DNA of 48,469 nucleotides from Methanothermobacter sp. (GCF_030055425.1 NZ_JASFYE010000007.1:45731-94199), one strand, 5' to 3'; counted from the stretch's first letter, positions 9,154 to 19,812 are shown. Numbers and translations are program-made. Notes: generated from the sequence alone by a model not told the origin.

Positions 9154-10089
9154 TCATCGCTCCCGAAGCACATGTAGAAGTTCATGGTACTTCTCATCCC
9201 CGAGAAGATGCATGAGTTTATGCTGTTTTTCTTCACCCAGAAAGTGAAGCAGTCTGTGGTATGCATCTGCACCTAGAAGGTGCAGGAGTTCGGGGTATGC
9301 CTCATCCACCGTTAGTTTAACATCAACATCAAATCCCGCCATCCTGAGACGGTTCATGAGGTCAGCGGTCCTGGGAAGTCTTAAACTGGCTCTTCTTATT
9401 ATTTCAGGTTCTCCAAAGATTTCACCGGGTGTTCCCTCGGCTATGAGTTCGCCACTGTTTAGAACAAAGATCCTCTCAGCGAACTGGCTGAGGATTTCAA
9501 CGTCGTGGGAGGATATTATAACTGTTATGCCCTCACTGCTCAGTTCAAGGAGTATGTCGATTATCCCATCGGCGGTTTCAGGGTCAAGTCCCGTTGTGGG
9601 CTCATCAAGGACCATGATTTCAGGCTTCATTGCCAGGATCCCTGCAATGGCCACCCTCTTCTTCTCACCACCGCTAAGATGATGGGGTGCCCTTTCTTCA
9701 TAGCCGGACATACCCACCCTTTCAAGTGACTCCCTAACCCTTTCTTCGACTTCATCTTCACTGAGTCCAAGGTTCATGGGGCCAAAGGCAACATCATCTC
9801 TCACAGTTGGAGAGAAGAGCTGATCATCCGGGTTCTGGAAAACTATACCCACCTTCTGTCTTATCCTTATAAGTTCAGATTTGCTGTAGTTGATTTTATC
9901 CCCATCAATTATTATTTCGCCGGATGATGGCCTGAGTATCCCGTTGAGGTGAAGAAAAAGTGTTGATTTACCTGCCCCGTTGGGCCCTATGACGGCAACA
10001 CGTTCGCCCCTCCCTATTTCCATGTTAATGTTCCTGAGGGCTGTGGTTCCATCGGGATAGGTGTAGCTGAGGTTCTTCACCTGAATCAT
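9154..10089 (-). CDS. cbiO: Cobalt/nickel ECF transporter ATPase CbiO with His-rich C-terminal repeats
   Basis: The energising ATPase of a group I ECF transporter for Co2+ or Ni2+, with Walker [10 protein letters not shown] (35-43), Q-loop [10 protein letters not shown], signature LSGGEKKR (138-145), Walker [14 protein letters not shown] and H-loop SSHDVE. At 311 residues it is longer than usual. From residue 265 to the end there are four 12-residue repeats of the form YHxLLHxLGxxx, placing histidines at 270, 278, 282, 290, 294, 302 and 306. Their i/i+4 spacing suits a metal-binding helix. GGTGAT lies three bases before the ATG, and the gene overlaps cbiQ by four bases. Confidence 0.93.
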   Translation of the reverse strand: MIQVKNLSYTYPDGTTALRNINMEIGRGERVAVIGPNGAGKSTLFLHLNGILRPSSGEIIIDGDKINYSKSELIRIRQKVGIVFQNPDDQLFSPTVRDDVAFGPMNLGLSEDEVEERVRESLERVGMSGYEERAPHHLSGGEKKRVAIAGILAMKPEIMVLDEPTTGLDPETADGIIDILLELSSEGITVIISSHDVEILSQFAERIFVLNSGELIAEGTPGEIFGEPEIIRRASLRLPRTADLMNRLRMAGFDVDVKLTVDEAYPELLHLLGADAYHRLLHFLGEEKQHKLMHLLGDEKYHELLHVLRER

Positions 10090-10880
10090 TTCATCACCGG
10101 CAGGAGTGTCTGGGTGATGTGAAGAACCGCAATTACCATGATATTAGCGGCCACAAAGAGCACTTCTCTTCTTCCTATTTTGGAGGCTGCCGTGTACATC
10201 CTGCTTTCAGGTGTGTAGCCACGGCTCAGCATGCTGAGATAAACCCTTTCACCCTGTTCATATGCCCGAAGGAACATCATGGCGATGGTTTCACCCACCT
10301 TCCTCAGCCTCCAACGATAGGGCACATTTTTGTTCCATATATCAAAGCAGCGGGTTTTCTGGGCATTCCTTATTCTTTCAAGTTCATCATAGAAGAAGAA
10401 GAGGTACCTGACGGTGAGGTTGAGCAGCATCGCAAAGTCTGAGGGAACACCAATTCTCCTTGCTGAGCCAACAAGTTCCTGCATTGACGTTGTTGAGGAG
10501 AGAAGGATTATCGCTGTCACGCTCACAGTCACCTTTCCAAGAAGCAGGGCTCCAAAGATGATTCCCTGAAGGGTTATGTCAAATCCAAACGGCCCTGCCC
10601 AGATCACGTCCCCTGGCCTTATGAATGGCTGGAAGAGTGCTATGAATCCACCGAATGGGAGTATGAGGATGAGCCTTTTAATGGCATAGGATGGTGACAC
10701 ATTCGAGAGGAATATGAGTATGATAAGGTAAATCTCCATGAGGATGAGTGTTGTAATACTCTGCGTGGCAACCGCAAAGATGATTATGATAAATGTTATT
10801 ATGAGTTTGACACGCCCATCAAGGCTGTGTATTGAACTTTCCTTGAGGCTTTCCCTCTCTATGTTTATGAGGTCTTCCAT
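10086..10880 (-). CDS. cbiQ: Cobalt/nickel ECF transporter transmembrane protein CbiQ
   Basis: The T-component of the ECF transporter, 264 residues with about five to six membrane helices and the cytoplasmic coupling helices that contact CbiO. Charged segments around SARRIGVP and [11 protein letters not shown] resemble the Ala-Arg-Gly coupling motifs of the family. It lies 28 bases downstream of cbiN and overlaps cbiO by four bases (ATGA), so the four genes should be co-transcribed as cbiMNQO. Confidence 0.92.
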   Translation of the reverse strand: MEDLINIERESLKESSIHSLDGRVKLIITFIIIIFAVATQSITTLILMEIYLIILIFLSNVSPSYAIKRLILILPFGGFIALFQPFIRPGDVIWAGPFGFDITLQGIIFGALLLGKVTVSVTAIILLSSTTSMQELVGSARRIGVPSDFAMLLNLTVRYLFFFYDELERIRNAQKTRCFDIWNKNVPYRWRLRKVGETIAMMFLRAYEQGERVYLSMLSRGYTPESRMYTAASKIGRREVLFVAANIMVIAVLHITQTLLPVMK

Positions 10881-10908
10881 TCAGCTTCCCCACAAATTAA
10901 TGAGGGGT

Positions 10909-11220
10909 TTATTTCCCCTCATCAGGTTCTGTTTCCCTTCTACGGAGCAGTACTCCAGCTCCATAGGCGAGGCCCAGCACGAGGGCGGTGCCCAGGACCA
11001 TTGCTATGGAACCGCCAACCTTGCTTTCACCAAGCACAGGAATGGTGTAGTCTGGCATCGGCGATTCAACCACCGGTTCAGTTTCAGGGTTGGGCATCAC
11101 CTTCTCAGCTGTGCTTTCAAGTCCGTCAGGGTTTTCTGATGCAAGGAATGGTGCCAGAATGGCTATTATGAGGGCAATCAGGATGCCCCCTGTCATGAAT
11201 TTTTTATCACGGGCATTCAT
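10909..11220 (-). CDS. cbiN: Cobalt/nickel transporter auxiliary protein CbiN
   Basis: A 103-residue protein with a membrane helix near each end ([25 protein letters not shown] and [20 protein letters not shown]) joined by an extracytoplasmic loop. That is the topology of CbiN, which helps load metal into CbiM. The SENPDGLE sequence right after helix one is typical of the family. It overlaps cbiM by four bases. Confidence 0.9.
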   Translation of the reverse strand: MNARDKKFMTGGILIALIIAILAPFLASENPDGLESTAEKVMPNPETEPVVESPMPDYTIPVLGESKVGGSIAMVLGTALVLGLAYGAGVLLRRRETEPDEGK

Positions 11221-11867
11221 TTTGATGCAACCCCCTTCTTCTCACCCCACTCACTGAACTTGAAAAGGTCGGGGCGGCTGTTTTCAATTGCAAGGACAAC
11301 AACCACTGTTATCGCAGCTTCTATGAGACCTATTACTGCGTGGTAGAGTCCCATCATCCAGAGTCCCTCCACAAGCGGGAAGGTACCTGCTATCCACATC
11401 TCTATGGCGCAGGCAATGGCGGCAAGGAATATTGAGGCCCATGATGCCACTGCGACTGCAGGAATTTCCCCGGCTGATCTGAGTGCCCTGAACAGGTAGT
11501 AACCTGTGAATCCTCCGATTATGCCCATGTTGAAGATATTCGCACCAAGCGCAGTTAGACCACCATCACCGAATATGAGTCCCTGAAGTATCAGTACAAT
11601 TGAGAGTAAAAGGACAGCTGCCCATGGACTTGCAAAGACTATTGCAACGAGGGCCGCTCCAACCATGTGACCGCTGGTACCCCAGGGTATCGGTATGTTC
11701 ATCGCCTGTATTGCGAATATTCCAGCTGCAAGAACTGCAAACAGTGGTATCTGTCTTTCTTTAAGGTCCCTTCTGGCCCACTGCATGCTGAAGTAGAGGG
11801 CTACAAGGGCTATTATCCAGTACACAACGTACTGTGGGAATGGTATGAAACCATCTGGAATATGCAA
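11217..11867 (-). CDS. cbiM: Cobalt/nickel transporter substrate-binding protein CbiM
   Basis: The S-component, a 216-residue membrane protein that binds Co2+ or Ni2+. The N-terminus MHIPDG is the hallmark: the amino terminus and His2 take part in metal coordination in CbiM/NikM proteins. [12 protein letters not shown] segment supplies another conserved histidine. The start codon is TTG (11865-11867), supported by MHIPDG and by AGGAGG nine bases upstream. Sequence alone does not separate Co from Ni specificity; the neighbouring CODH/ACS needs both metals. Confidence 0.93.
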   Translation of the reverse strand: MHIPDGFIPFPQYVVYWIIALVALYFSMQWARRDLKERQIPLFAVLAAGIFAIQAMNIPIPWGTSGHMVGAALVAIVFASPWAAVLLLSIVLILQGLIFGDGGLTALGANIFNMGIIGGFTGYYLFRALRSAGEIPAVAVASWASIFLAAIACAIEMWIAGTFPLVEGLWMMGLYHAVIGLIEAAITVVVVLAIENSRPDLFKFSEWGEKKGVASK

Positions 11868-12225
11868 GATTCTTCGCCTCCTTATTATTTATATTAATTC
11901 AGTCATTATATCAAGGACTCATATAATATAAAGATTGGTATGGGTATTACACTATCTCTGCTTCATTTATATTGTGGTAATAACACACTCCGATTTTCTG
12001 GACTCATAAAGTGGGTTTTGCATTGATAGGACATTTTCATGGGCATAATCTGAAATTCAGCCCCTTACAGCTTCAATCATGGAGAGCATCTTTATTAAAA
12101 ATGCCTATGTTTTTATGTGCCACGGCCAAATACACAAAATTTATATATTGATTTTATAAAATGAAAACCATCATTATAAATCATTAATAATTGTCAGTCT
12201 GCATTTAGTAATACTGGTGATGGAT
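11868..12225. promoter_or_regulatory. Divergent cbiM / cdhA control region
   Basis: This 358-base, AT-rich stretch holds no convincing gene. A minus-strand TATA (CTTTATATTATATGAG, 11918-11933) suits cbiM. Plus-strand candidates for cdhA are TTTATATATTG (12140-12150) and CATTATAAAT (12172-12181). An interrupted palindrome, GTATTACAC (11944-11952) with GTGGTAATA (11974-11982), and a short one, CTGAA-A-TTCAG (12050-12060), could be operators. I see no cobalamin riboswitch-like structure. Confidence 0.5.
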
Positions 12226-14559
12226 GTGGCACCCGAATCAAAAAAAGCCAAAAACCTTAAAGGGGATTTCTGGGACCTTAAAAATATCCAGATATCCATA
12301 GGAGAAATTATAAGTGAGGAAAAACCTCAGGAGGAAGAGGTTAGGGGTCCAAAACCCCGCCCCCATGTGACCGACCTCAGGTCATGGGACATGAAGCTCC
12401 TTGAAAGATACGAACCATTCTATGCACCTTTCTGTGACATGTGCTGCCTCTGCACCTACGGTAAATGTGACCTCCTCGGTAAGAGGGGAGCATGTGGTAT
12501 AGACGCAGCCACCCAGCAGGCACGCATAGTACTTCTCGCATGCCTCATAGGGACCGCCGCCCACGCGGGACACGCAAGGCACCTTGTGGATCACCTCATA
12601 GAGAAACTGGGAGAGGACTATGAAATAGACCTCGGCATGAACGTGGATATAGAGGCACCCATAACAAGGACAGTCATGGGAAGAAGGCCCCGAACCCTGG
12701 GCGACCTAAGGGAAGTTATGGACTACGCCGAGGAACAGATGTCACACCTCCTCTCAGCCTGCCACACAGGGCAGGAGGGCGACAGCAGGGACTTTGAATC
12801 AAAGGCATTCCATTCTGGGCTCATGGATGACCTTGTAAGGGAGGTTGCTGATATAGCCCAGATAGTCGCCCTGGACCTCCCGAAGGGTGATGAGGACGCA
12901 CCCCTTGTTGAACTGGGATTCGGTACTATAGACAGCACCAAACCTGTGATACTCTGCATAGGCCACAACGTCCTCCCCGGAGCGGATATAGTGGACTACG
13001 TCACCGAAAGGGAACTCGAAGACGAAATTGAGGTATGCGGTATATGCTGTGCAGCAATAGATGTTACAAGGTACAGTGAGGCCGCCAAGGTCGTCGGGCC
13101 CCTCTCAAAGCAGCTCAGATTCATAAGAAGTGGTGTTGCCGATGTGATAGTGGTGGACGAGCAGTGCGTGAGGACAGACGTGCTGGAGGAGGCCCTCAAA
13201 AACAGGTCAGCGGTGATTGCAACAACCGATAAGATGTGCCTTGGACTTCCTGATCTGACAGATGAGGACCCCGACAAAATCGTGAATGACCTCATAAACG
13301 GTAACATAGAGGGGGCACTGATTCTCGACCCAGAGAAGGTTGGGGAGGTGGCAGTTAAAACTGCAATGAAACTGGCACCACTCAGGAAATCCCTCAAAAA
13401 ATTGCCGGAGGTTGATGAGATAATTAAGATGGCATCAGAGTGCACAGATTGCGGCTGGTGCCAGAGGGTCTGCCCCAACAGCCTCCCTGTCATGGATGCA
13501 GTTAAGAGCGCGGCTGAGGGTGATCTGAGCAAACTTGAGGAGATGGCACTTGAGGAGCTCTGCTACACATGTGGACGCTGCGAACAGGAGTGTGAAAGGG
13601 ACATACCCATAGTATCCATGGTGACAAAGGCCGGTGAAAGGCGCGTAAAGGACGAAAAATACAAGATAAGGGCCGGGCGCGGTCCTGCCCAGGATGTGGA
13701 GATAAGAAGGGTTGGTGCGCCCATAGTCCTCGGGGACATACCCGGTGTGGTGGCCTTTGTAGGGTGCTCAAACTACCCTGAGGGTGGAAAGGATGTTGCC
13801 CTCATGGCAAAGGAGTTCCTTGAGAGGAATTACATCGTGGTCACAACGGGATGCGGTGCAATGTCCATCGGGGAATACAGGGACGAGGATGGAAAGACAC
13901 TCTATGAAAAATACGGCGGGCAGTTCGATGCAAAGGGACTTGTTAACATGGGCTCCTGCGTATCAAACGCCCACATATCAGGGGCTGCCATAAAGATAGC
14001 CAACATATTCGCACAGAAACCACTTGAGGGGAACTTTGAGGAGATAGCAGATTACATACTTAACCGTGTAGGGGCATGTGGCGTCGCATGGGGTGCCTAC
14101 TCCCAGAAGGCGGCAGCCATAGCAACAGGTGTGAACAGGTGGGGAATACCCGTCGTCCTGGGACCCCACGGATCAAAGTACCGCAGACTGTTCCTTGGAA
14201 GGGCAGATGACGAGGATAAGTGGAAACTGAACGACCTGAGAACAGGTGAGGTCATTGATGGGGAGCCAGCTCCAGAACACCTCCTCTATGCAGCAGAGAA
14301 CAGGGAGGAGGCAACGGTGATGGTGGCTAAACTCTGCATAAGGCCAACAGACACACCCAAGGGTCGCCAGATGAAACTCAGCAACTACATCGACCTCCAT
14401 AAAAAGTACTTTGGCACAATTCCAGATGACATCGACAGGTTCATAAGGACAGAGAAGGACATCCCCATAGTCTACAAGAGGGACATCATGAAGATACTGG
14501 AGGAAAAGAACTGGAAGCCAAAGAAGCTTCCAAAGGAACCCTCACTCCTTGAGAGGTGA
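12226..14559 (+). CDS. cdhA: CODH/ACS alpha subunit (carbon monoxide dehydrogenase)
   Basis: The nickel-iron-sulfur CO dehydrogenase subunit of acetyl-CoA decarbonylase/synthase, which reduces CO2 to CO for acetyl-CoA formation. An N-terminal cysteine cluster ([22 protein letters not shown], about residues 70-92) serves the D- and B-type clusters. Two extra ferredoxin motifs near residues 406 and 445 ([24 protein letters not shown]) are typical of the archaeal alpha subunit. C-cluster cysteines follow ([19 protein letters not shown]). The length, about 777 residues, is normal. GTG at 12217 and ATG at 12220 are in frame, but GGTGAT lies four bases before the GTG at 12226. Confidence 0.96.
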   Translation: MAPESKKAKNLKGDFWDLKNIQISIGEIISEEKPQEEEVRGPKPRPHVTDLRSWDMKLLERYEPFYAPFCDMCCLCTYGKCDLLGKRGACGIDAATQQARIVLLACLIGTAAHAGHARHLVDHLIEKLGEDYEIDLGMNVDIEAPITRTVMGRRPRTLGDLREVMDYAEEQMSHLLSACHTGQEGDSRDFESKAFHSGLMDDLVREVADIAQIVALDLPKGDEDAPLVELGFGTIDSTKPVILCIGHNVLPGADIVDYVTERELEDEIEVCGICCAAIDVTRYSEAAKVVGPLSKQLRFIRSGVADVIVVDEQCVRTDVLEEALKNRSAVIATTDKMCLGLPDLTDEDPDKIVNDLINGNIEGALILDPEKVGEVAVKTAMKLAPLRKSLKKLPEVDEIIKMASECTDCGWCQRVCPNSLPVMDAVKSAAEGDLSKLEEMALEELCYTCGRCEQECERDIPIVSMVTKAGERRVKDEKYKIRAGRGPAQDVEIRRVGAPIVLGDIPGVVAFVGCSNYPEGGKDVALMAKEFLERNYIVVTTGCGAMSIGEYRDEDGKTLYEKYGGQFDAKGLVNMGSCVSNAHISGAAIKIANIFAQKPLEGNFEEIADYILNRVGACGVAWGAYSQKAAAIATGVNRWGIPVVLGPHGSKYRRLFLGRADDEDKWKLNDLRTGEVIDGEPAPEHLLYAAENREEATVMVAKLCIRPTDTPKGRQMKLSNYIDLHKKYFGTIPDDIDRFIRTEKDIPIVYKRDIMKILEEKNWKPKKLPKEPSLLER

Positions 14560-14564
14560 TCGGT

Positions 14565-15077
14565 GTGAATGACCGTATAATACCATGGCAGCCAACTGTT
14601 ATAGCAGGGCCTAAACAGGCAATGCTGGTAACACCTGAAACCGCAGTTATGATGATAAAAAAGGCCAAGAGGCCATTAATGGTTGTGGGTCCCCTTGCAA
14701 AGCGCCAGCCAGTACTTGAACACACAGTTAAAATCATCAGGCACTGGGACCTCCCGGTGGTGTCCACTGCCGATACCTACAGGGCGCTGAAGGAGGCGGG
14801 TGTTGAATCAGAACCCCATGGCATAGTGGAGATAACCAACCTCCTGAAGGACCCAGACTGGGAGGGTCTCAGGGGTGAGGGTCAGCATGACCTCGTCATA
14901 TTCATAGGGTGCATATATTACATAGCATCCCAGGGCCTATCAACCCTGAAGCACTTCGCACCGCATATAAGGACACTCACAATATGCAAGACATTCCACT
15001 CAAATGCAGACGCATCATTTCCCAACATGGATGATAATGAATGGTTCAGGTACCTTGAGAAGATGTATACTGACTGA
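14565..15077 (+). CDS. cdhB: CODH/ACS epsilon subunit
   Basis: The small partner of CdhA (170 residues) in the alpha2-epsilon2 CO dehydrogenase component. It has the DHS-like Rossmann fold of the family ([27 protein letters not shown], later [25 protein letters not shown]). It has no cluster-binding cysteine set, and its role appears structural or electron-transfer related. The frame opens at 14556, overlapping cdhA, but GGTGAT lies four bases before the GTG at 14565, which I take as the start. Confidence 0.95.
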   Translation: MNDRIIPWQPTVIAGPKQAMLVTPETAVMMIKKAKRPLMVVGPLAKRQPVLEHTVKIIRHWDLPVVSTADTYRALKEAGVESEPHGIVEITNLLKDPDWEGLRGEGQHDLVIFIGCIYYIASQGLSTLKHFAPHIRTLTICKTFHSNADASFPNMDDNEWFRYLEKMYTD

Positions 15078-15095
15078 TGATAATGGAGGAATTCA

Positions 15096-16481
15096 ATGTT
15101 TGAAGACATACCCGTTGATGTAAGTCCCATGCACGAGGGGGAGCGGATAAGATCAGCAAACATGTTCGTTGAACTTGCCGGGCCCAAATCCATCGGAGCC
15201 GAACTGGTCCAGGTTAAGGATAGCGTTGAGGATGGAAAGGTGGAGGTCATAGGGCCCGAGATAAGTGAAATGGAACAGGGCCAGATCTATCCATTCGCCA
15301 TAAACGTGGAGATAGCAGGAAGCGAACTCGAGGAGGAACTTGAAAGCGTTATAGAGCGGAGGCTCCATGAACTCTGCAACTACGTCCAGGGCTTCATGCA
15401 CCTCAACCAGAGGGACCAGATATGGTGCCGTGTAAGCACAGAGGCAAAGGACGCCGGCTTCCGACTGGAACACCTTGGAAAGGCACTATCGGTCCTCTTC
15501 AGGGAGGAGTTCCCCATAATCGAATCCATATCAGTGACAATCATGACCGACGAGGGTACTGTTAAAGAATTCCTTGAAACAGCCAGGGAAAAGTATGAGA
15601 TAAGGGATTCAAGGGCAAGGGAGCTCTCAGACGAGGACGTTGACGTGTTCTACGGGTGCCTCATGTGCCAGTCCTTCGCCCCAACACATGTATGTGTGGT
15701 CACACCGGACAGGACAGCCCTCTGTGGTGCCATAAACTGGTTCGACTGCCGTGCAGCCTACAAGATGGACCCAGACGGCCCAATATTTGAAATCCAAAAG
15801 GGGAATGTCATTGACCCGGAGAAGGGAGAATATGAGAATGTTAACGCTGCAGTGGCAGAGAACTCACAGGGTACAACAGAGAGGGTTTACCTCCACAGCG
15901 TATTCGGGTATCCACACACATCATGTGGCTGCTTCGAGGCGGTGGCATTCTACATACCAGAACTGGATGGAATAGGTATCGTGAACAGGGACTTCAGGGG
16001 CGAAACCCCACTTGGAATACCATTCTCTGCAATGGCGGGACAGTGTTCAGGCGGAAAACAGGTTGAGGGGTTCTCGGGTCTCAGCCTTGAGTACATGCGC
16101 TCACCAAAGTTCCTGCAGGCAGATGGTGGATACTCAAGGGTAATCTGGATGCCAAAGGAACTCAAGGAATCAGTCATTGAATTCATCCCTGAGGACCTGC
16201 GGGATAAAATAGCCACAGAGGTAGATGCGACATCAATAAAGGAACTCAGAAGATTTCTGAGGGAAAAGGAGCATCCCGTTCTTGAAAGGGCACATGCAGA
16301 ATCCACTGAGGAAGCTGAAGTTGTTGAGGAAGAGGAAACCTACGCTGAGGAGACCCCCATCACCGAAGGAATACCTGTAATGGCGTCCCCTGAGATCAGC
16401 CTTCCAGCAGCGGGTGGATTCAGAATAGTCCTCAAAAACGCAAAGATCTACGCTGAGAAGGTAATAATAAAGCGTAAATAA
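15096..16481 (+). CDS. cdhC: CODH/ACS beta subunit (acetyl-CoA synthase)
   Basis: The 461-residue subunit that joins CO, a methyl group and CoA at the Ni-Ni-Fe4S4 A-cluster. The ligand cysteines are all visible: C188 and C191 (GCLMCQS), C200/C210 nearby, and the CGC pair C277/C279 (HTSCGCFEA). They are offset by one from the positions I recall for the Methanosarcina protein. As in other archaeal forms, the N-terminal domain of bacterial ACS is missing. The last 60 residues begin with an acidic, low-complexity stretch. GGAGG lies before the ATG. Confidence 0.97.
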   Translation: MFEDIPVDVSPMHEGERIRSANMFVELAGPKSIGAELVQVKDSVEDGKVEVIGPEISEMEQGQIYPFAINVEIAGSELEEELESVIERRLHELCNYVQGFMHLNQRDQIWCRVSTEAKDAGFRLEHLGKALSVLFREEFPIIESISVTIMTDEGTVKEFLETAREKYEIRDSRARELSDEDVDVFYGCLMCQSFAPTHVCVVTPDRTALCGAINWFDCRAAYKMDPDGPIFEIQKGNVIDPEKGEYENVNAAVAENSQGTTERVYLHSVFGYPHTSCGCFEAVAFYIPELDGIGIVNRDFRGETPLGIPFSAMAGQCSGGKQVEGFSGLSLEYMRSPKFLQADGGYSRVIWMPKELKESVIEFIPEDLRDKIATEVDATSIKELRRFLREKEHPVLERAHAESTEEAEVVEEEETYAEETPITEGIPVMASPEISLPAAGGFRIVLKNAKIYAEKVIIKRK

Positions 16482-16498
16482 TCAACCTGAGTGGTCAT

Positions 16499-17245
16499 GT
16501 GATAATAGCAGTAAGCGGCAAGGGCGGAACAGGAAAGACCATGGTTTCAGCATCCCTTGTGAGGATACTCGCAGCTACAGGTGCGGATGTTCTTGCAATA
16601 GACGCTGACCCTGATTCAAACCTTCCAGAGGCCCTCGGAGTTTCAGTAAGTGGAACCGTTGGTGAGGTAAGGGAACAGCTTAAGAGGGACACAGCAGCGG
16701 GCAGAATCCCCCCATCAGCCAACAAGTGGGATATACTTGACTACCGGATAATGGAGTCAATAACCGAGACCGATGATTTTGACCTGCTCGTCATGGGCCG
16801 CCCCGAGGGCAGTGGGTGCTACTGCGCAGTTAACACCATGCTGAGGAGGATAATCGAGAATATAGCAGAGAACTACGACTACATAGTGATAGATACCGAG
16901 GCGGGCCTTGAACACCTCAGCAGGAGGACAACCCAGAACGTTGACGTGATGATGGTTGTAACCGACCCCTCAAAAAGGGGGATTCTAACAGCAAGAAGGA
17001 TACTTGAACTATCACGGGAACTTGAGATAAAATTCAGGAAGGTATTCCTGGTTCTTAACAGGGTCCATGAAGGGGACCTTGAGAAACTTGAAATAGACGA
17101 AGACCTTGAGGTCATAGGCGTCATACCTGAGGATCCCCTTGTTTCCAGGTATGACATGGAGGGCAGGTCGCTATATGAGCTGCCTGAAGATTCAGCAGCA
17201 TTCAGGGCCATAAAAAAGGTTGCCGATAAAATTTTAAGTCTATAG
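16499..17245 (+). CDS. cooC: CooC-type nickel insertion ATPase
   Basis: A 248-residue MinD/ParA-family P-loop ATPase with the deviant Walker A GKGGTGKT (7-14), IDADPDSNLPEALG after it, and VIDTEAGLEHLSRRT as Walker B and switch. CooC/AcsF proteins of this type load nickel into CO dehydrogenase or acetyl-CoA synthase. A CxC (GSGCYCAV) near residue 107 matches the metal-binding cysteines at the CooC dimer interface. Its place inside the cdh operon, between cdhC and cdhD, supports that role. The start is GTG; no ATG is available. Confidence 0.93.
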   Translation: MIIAVSGKGGTGKTMVSASLVRILAATGADVLAIDADPDSNLPEALGVSVSGTVGEVREQLKRDTAAGRIPPSANKWDILDYRIMESITETDDFDLLVMGRPEGSGCYCAVNTMLRRIIENIAENYDYIVIDTEAGLEHLSRRTTQNVDVMMVVTDPSKRGILTARRILELSRELEIKFRKVFLVLNRVHEGDLEKLEIDEDLEVIGVIPEDPLVSRYDMEGRSLYELPEDSAAFRAIKKVADKILSL

Positions 17246-17255
17246 AGGTGTGCTT

Positions 17256-18410
17256 ATGGATAAATTAACGGAACTTCTGAAATTACTTCAGAACACGAAA
17301 TCCATCGAAATAAATGAGTTCCGGATGGATGTTGACGAACTTGAACTCTACATAATGCCTGCGGTTCAGCAAGCCATCCAGAAAACAGTGGAGGTTAGGG
17401 AGGCAGTTGAGGCACTCCCTGATGAGGAATTCGAACCACCGGTAAAGACATACCCCGGTGAGGTTGCCCAGGTGAAACTGGGTGAGGGTACAAGGAAACC
17501 TGTTTACCTTGGTGGTCAGAAGGCCCTCTACAGGTTTGAGGAACCCCAGCCAAACCCACCGGTGGTGACATTCGACGTCTTTGACATACCCATGCCGGGT
17601 CTACCAAGGCCTATCAGGGAGCACTTCAGCGACGTCATGGAGGACCCCGGGGACTGGGCAAGGAAGGCGGTAAAGGACTATGGTGCCAACATGGTCACAA
17701 TACACCTCATCGGAACAGGACCCAAGGTAATGGACAAGTCACCGAGGGAGGCTGCAAATGACATCGAGGAAGTCCTCCAGGCCGTTGATGTCCCCCTGGT
17801 AATCGGGGGCTCAGGGGACCCTGAAAAGGATCCACTGGTACTTGAAAAGGCTGCTGAGGCTGCTGAAGGCGAAAGGTGTCTCCTGGCATCAGCAAACCTG
17901 GACCTTGACTACAGAAAGGTTGCAAGGGCAGCCCTTGACCACAACCACGCGGTCCTATCATGGGCCATAACAGACGTCAACATGCAAAAAACCCTCAACC
18001 GTTACCTCATGAAGGAAGGCCTTAGCAGAGAGGACATAGTGATGGACCCAACGACCTGTGCACTGGGATATGGTATAGAATTTTCAATAGACGTCATCAC
18101 AAGGACAAGGCTCGCGGCACTCAAGGGCGATGCCGATCTGCAGATGCCAATGTCCTCTGGAACAACCAACGCGTGGGGTTCAAGGGAGGCCTGGATGAAG
18201 AAGGATGAATGGGGACCCACAGACTACAGGGGCCCTCTGTGGGAGATAGTAACCGGACTTACAATGATGCTCTCAGGTGTGGATATATTCATGATGCTCC
18301 ATCCAACGTCTGTGAGGCTTCTGCGGGAGATAGGGGAAACCTTCACAAGGGAATACATGACTGCCGAAACACCTGATCTCCGGGAATGGATAACTGAACT
18401 GGAATATTGA
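17256..18410 (+). CDS. cdhD: CODH/ACS delta subunit (corrinoid protein small subunit)
   Basis: CdhD pairs with CdhE to form the corrinoid iron-sulfur protein that carries the methyl group from tetrahydromethanopterin to the A-cluster. The 384-residue protein has a TIM-barrel-like domain (VTFDVFDIPMPGLP, VPLVIGGSGDPEKDPLVLEKAAEAA, DPTTCALGYGIEFS) shared with CdhE. The in-frame GTG at 17250 lies within the ribosome-binding sequence GAGGTG, so the ATG at 17256 is the better start. Confidence 0.95.
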   Translation: MDKLTELLKLLQNTKSIEINEFRMDVDELELYIMPAVQQAIQKTVEVREAVEALPDEEFEPPVKTYPGEVAQVKLGEGTRKPVYLGGQKALYRFEEPQPNPPVVTFDVFDIPMPGLPRPIREHFSDVMEDPGDWARKAVKDYGANMVTIHLIGTGPKVMDKSPREAANDIEEVLQAVDVPLVIGGSGDPEKDPLVLEKAAEAAEGERCLLASANLDLDYRKVARAALDHNHAVLSWAITDVNMQKTLNRYLMKEGLSREDIVMDPTTCALGYGIEFSIDVITRTRLAALKGDADLQMPMSSGTTNAWGSREAWMKKDEWGPTDYRGPLWEIVTGLTMMLSGVDIFMMLHPTSVRLLREIGETFTREYMTAETPDLREWITELEY

Positions 18411-18422
18411 GGAGGGGTTAAA

Positions 18423-19799
18423 TTGCAGGTAACTGCCATGGATGTATACAGGTTACTACCAAAAACAAACTGTGGTAAATGTGATGAGTCATCATGCATG
18501 GCCTTCGCCACAAAACTCATAGAAAAGGAACTCACACTGGATGACTGCCCACAGCTCAGTGGGGATGAAAGACAGAAGCTCGAGGACCTCCTGGCCCCGG
18601 CTGTGAGAGAGATAACCTTTGGCCCAGAAAAAAACCAGGTGGTGGTGGGGGGTGATGAGGTCCTCTACAGGTTTGAACTCACATACTACAACCCCACAGC
18701 CCTCGTGGTTGATCTTCCAGATGACCTACCATCAGAGGAGATCATGAAGAGGGCCAGTGATATAATGAATCTGAAATTCGAGCGTACCGGTGAGGAACTG
18801 ACCCTGGATGCCATAGCGCTCAGGAACAAATCAGGGAGCCCTGAAAAATTCGCAGAGGCAGCAGGAGCAATCAGTGAACTCAACTTCCCTGTTGTTCTAT
18901 GCACCTTCGATCCAGAGGCAATGAGGGCTGCCCTCCAGGTCCTGGGGGATCAGAGGCCCCTCATGTACGCGGCTACAAAGGACAACCTCCAGGAGATGGC
19001 TGAACTTTCCATTTCATATGACTGCCCCATGGTGCTCTTCTCACCGGGGGACCTCGAGGAGATGAAGAGGCTCACAAGAAGACTGAGGGCAATGGGACTT
19101 ACTGAAATTATCCTGGACCCCGGAACATTCACAGGTGAGGGAATAGGTGACACCATAGACAACTTTGTCATGATAAGGCGCCTTGCAGTTGAGGAAAGGG
19201 ATGAGGACTTCCGCTTCCCCATCATGGGCATACCAGCACTCTCAAGGCTTTCGGGAGGGGATACAGTTGAGGATAACATAAAGGAGGCCACTGTTGCAGC
19301 CACACTCATGAACCGCTACGCCGACATTCTTATACTCGGAGGAACAGATATCTGGGAGCTTATGCCCATACTCACCCTCAGGCAGGGACTCTACACTGAT
19401 CCAAGGAAGCCACAGACTGTTGATCCAGGAATATATGAGTTTGGAGACGTTGATGAGAACTCCCCTGTGATACTCACAACCAACTTCTCACTCACATACT
19501 ACACAGTGGAGGGTGACCTCAAGTCTGGTGATGTGACTGCATATCTCCTTGTGCTTGACACAGAGGGAAGGGCTGTGGACGTCTCACTGGCAGGAGGACA
19601 GCTCACAGGAACCGCAGTGGCTGACCTTATAAAGGATAGTGGTATAGAGGATAGGGTGAAGGATAAGGTTCTCATCATTCCCGGACTTGCGGCACCTGCT
19701 AGTGGTGAAATAGAAGACGATACCGGATGGAAGGTGCTTGTGGGGCCAAGGGACTCCTCAGGACTACCTGAATACCTTGAGAAACTTGCATCGGAGTAG
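18423..19799 (+). CDS. cdhE: CODH/ACS gamma subunit (corrinoid protein large subunit)
   Basis: The large subunit of the corrinoid iron-sulfur protein, 458 residues. The N-terminal 4Fe-4S motif is visible as C17, C20, C25 and C42 (NCGKCDESSC then DDCP). A TIM barrel follows, and a C-terminal corrinoid-binding domain ends the protein (SLTYYTVEGDLKSGDVTAYL, PGLAAPASGEIEDDTGWKVLVGPRDSSGLP). The start is TTG at 18423, supported by GGAGGGG six bases upstream. It is the last catalytic gene of the operon. Confidence 0.95.
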   Translation: MQVTAMDVYRLLPKTNCGKCDESSCMAFATKLIEKELTLDDCPQLSGDERQKLEDLLAPAVREITFGPEKNQVVVGGDEVLYRFELTYYNPTALVVDLPDDLPSEEIMKRASDIMNLKFERTGEELTLDAIALRNKSGSPEKFAEAAGAISELNFPVVLCTFDPEAMRAALQVLGDQRPLMYAATKDNLQEMAELSISYDCPMVLFSPGDLEEMKRLTRRLRAMGLTEIILDPGTFTGEGIGDTIDNFVMIRRLAVEERDEDFRFPIMGIPALSRLSGGDTVEDNIKEATVAATLMNRYADILILGGTDIWELMPILTLRQGLYTDPRKPQTVDPGIYEFGDVDENSPVILTTNFSLTYYTVEGDLKSGDVTAYLLVLDTEGRAVDVSLAGGQLTGTAVADLIKDSGIEDRVKDKVLIIPGLAAPASGEIEDDTGWKVLVGPRDSSGLPEYLEKLASE

Positions 19800-19812
19800 A
19801 GGGGGTGGTCCG

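Noticed and set aside
11941-12030. A 28-codon frame starting ATGGGTATTACA and a cobalamin riboswitch in the cbiM/cdhA spacer
   Set aside because: The frame lacks a ribosome-binding site and has no protein-like pattern. No B12-box-like sequence or multi-arm structure was seen.
12041-12063. GGG...CTGAA-A-TTCAG...CCC as an intrinsic terminator or operator
   Set aside because: There is no U tract and the outer stem is only three bases; it could be chance in this AT-rich region, so I mention it only within the control region.
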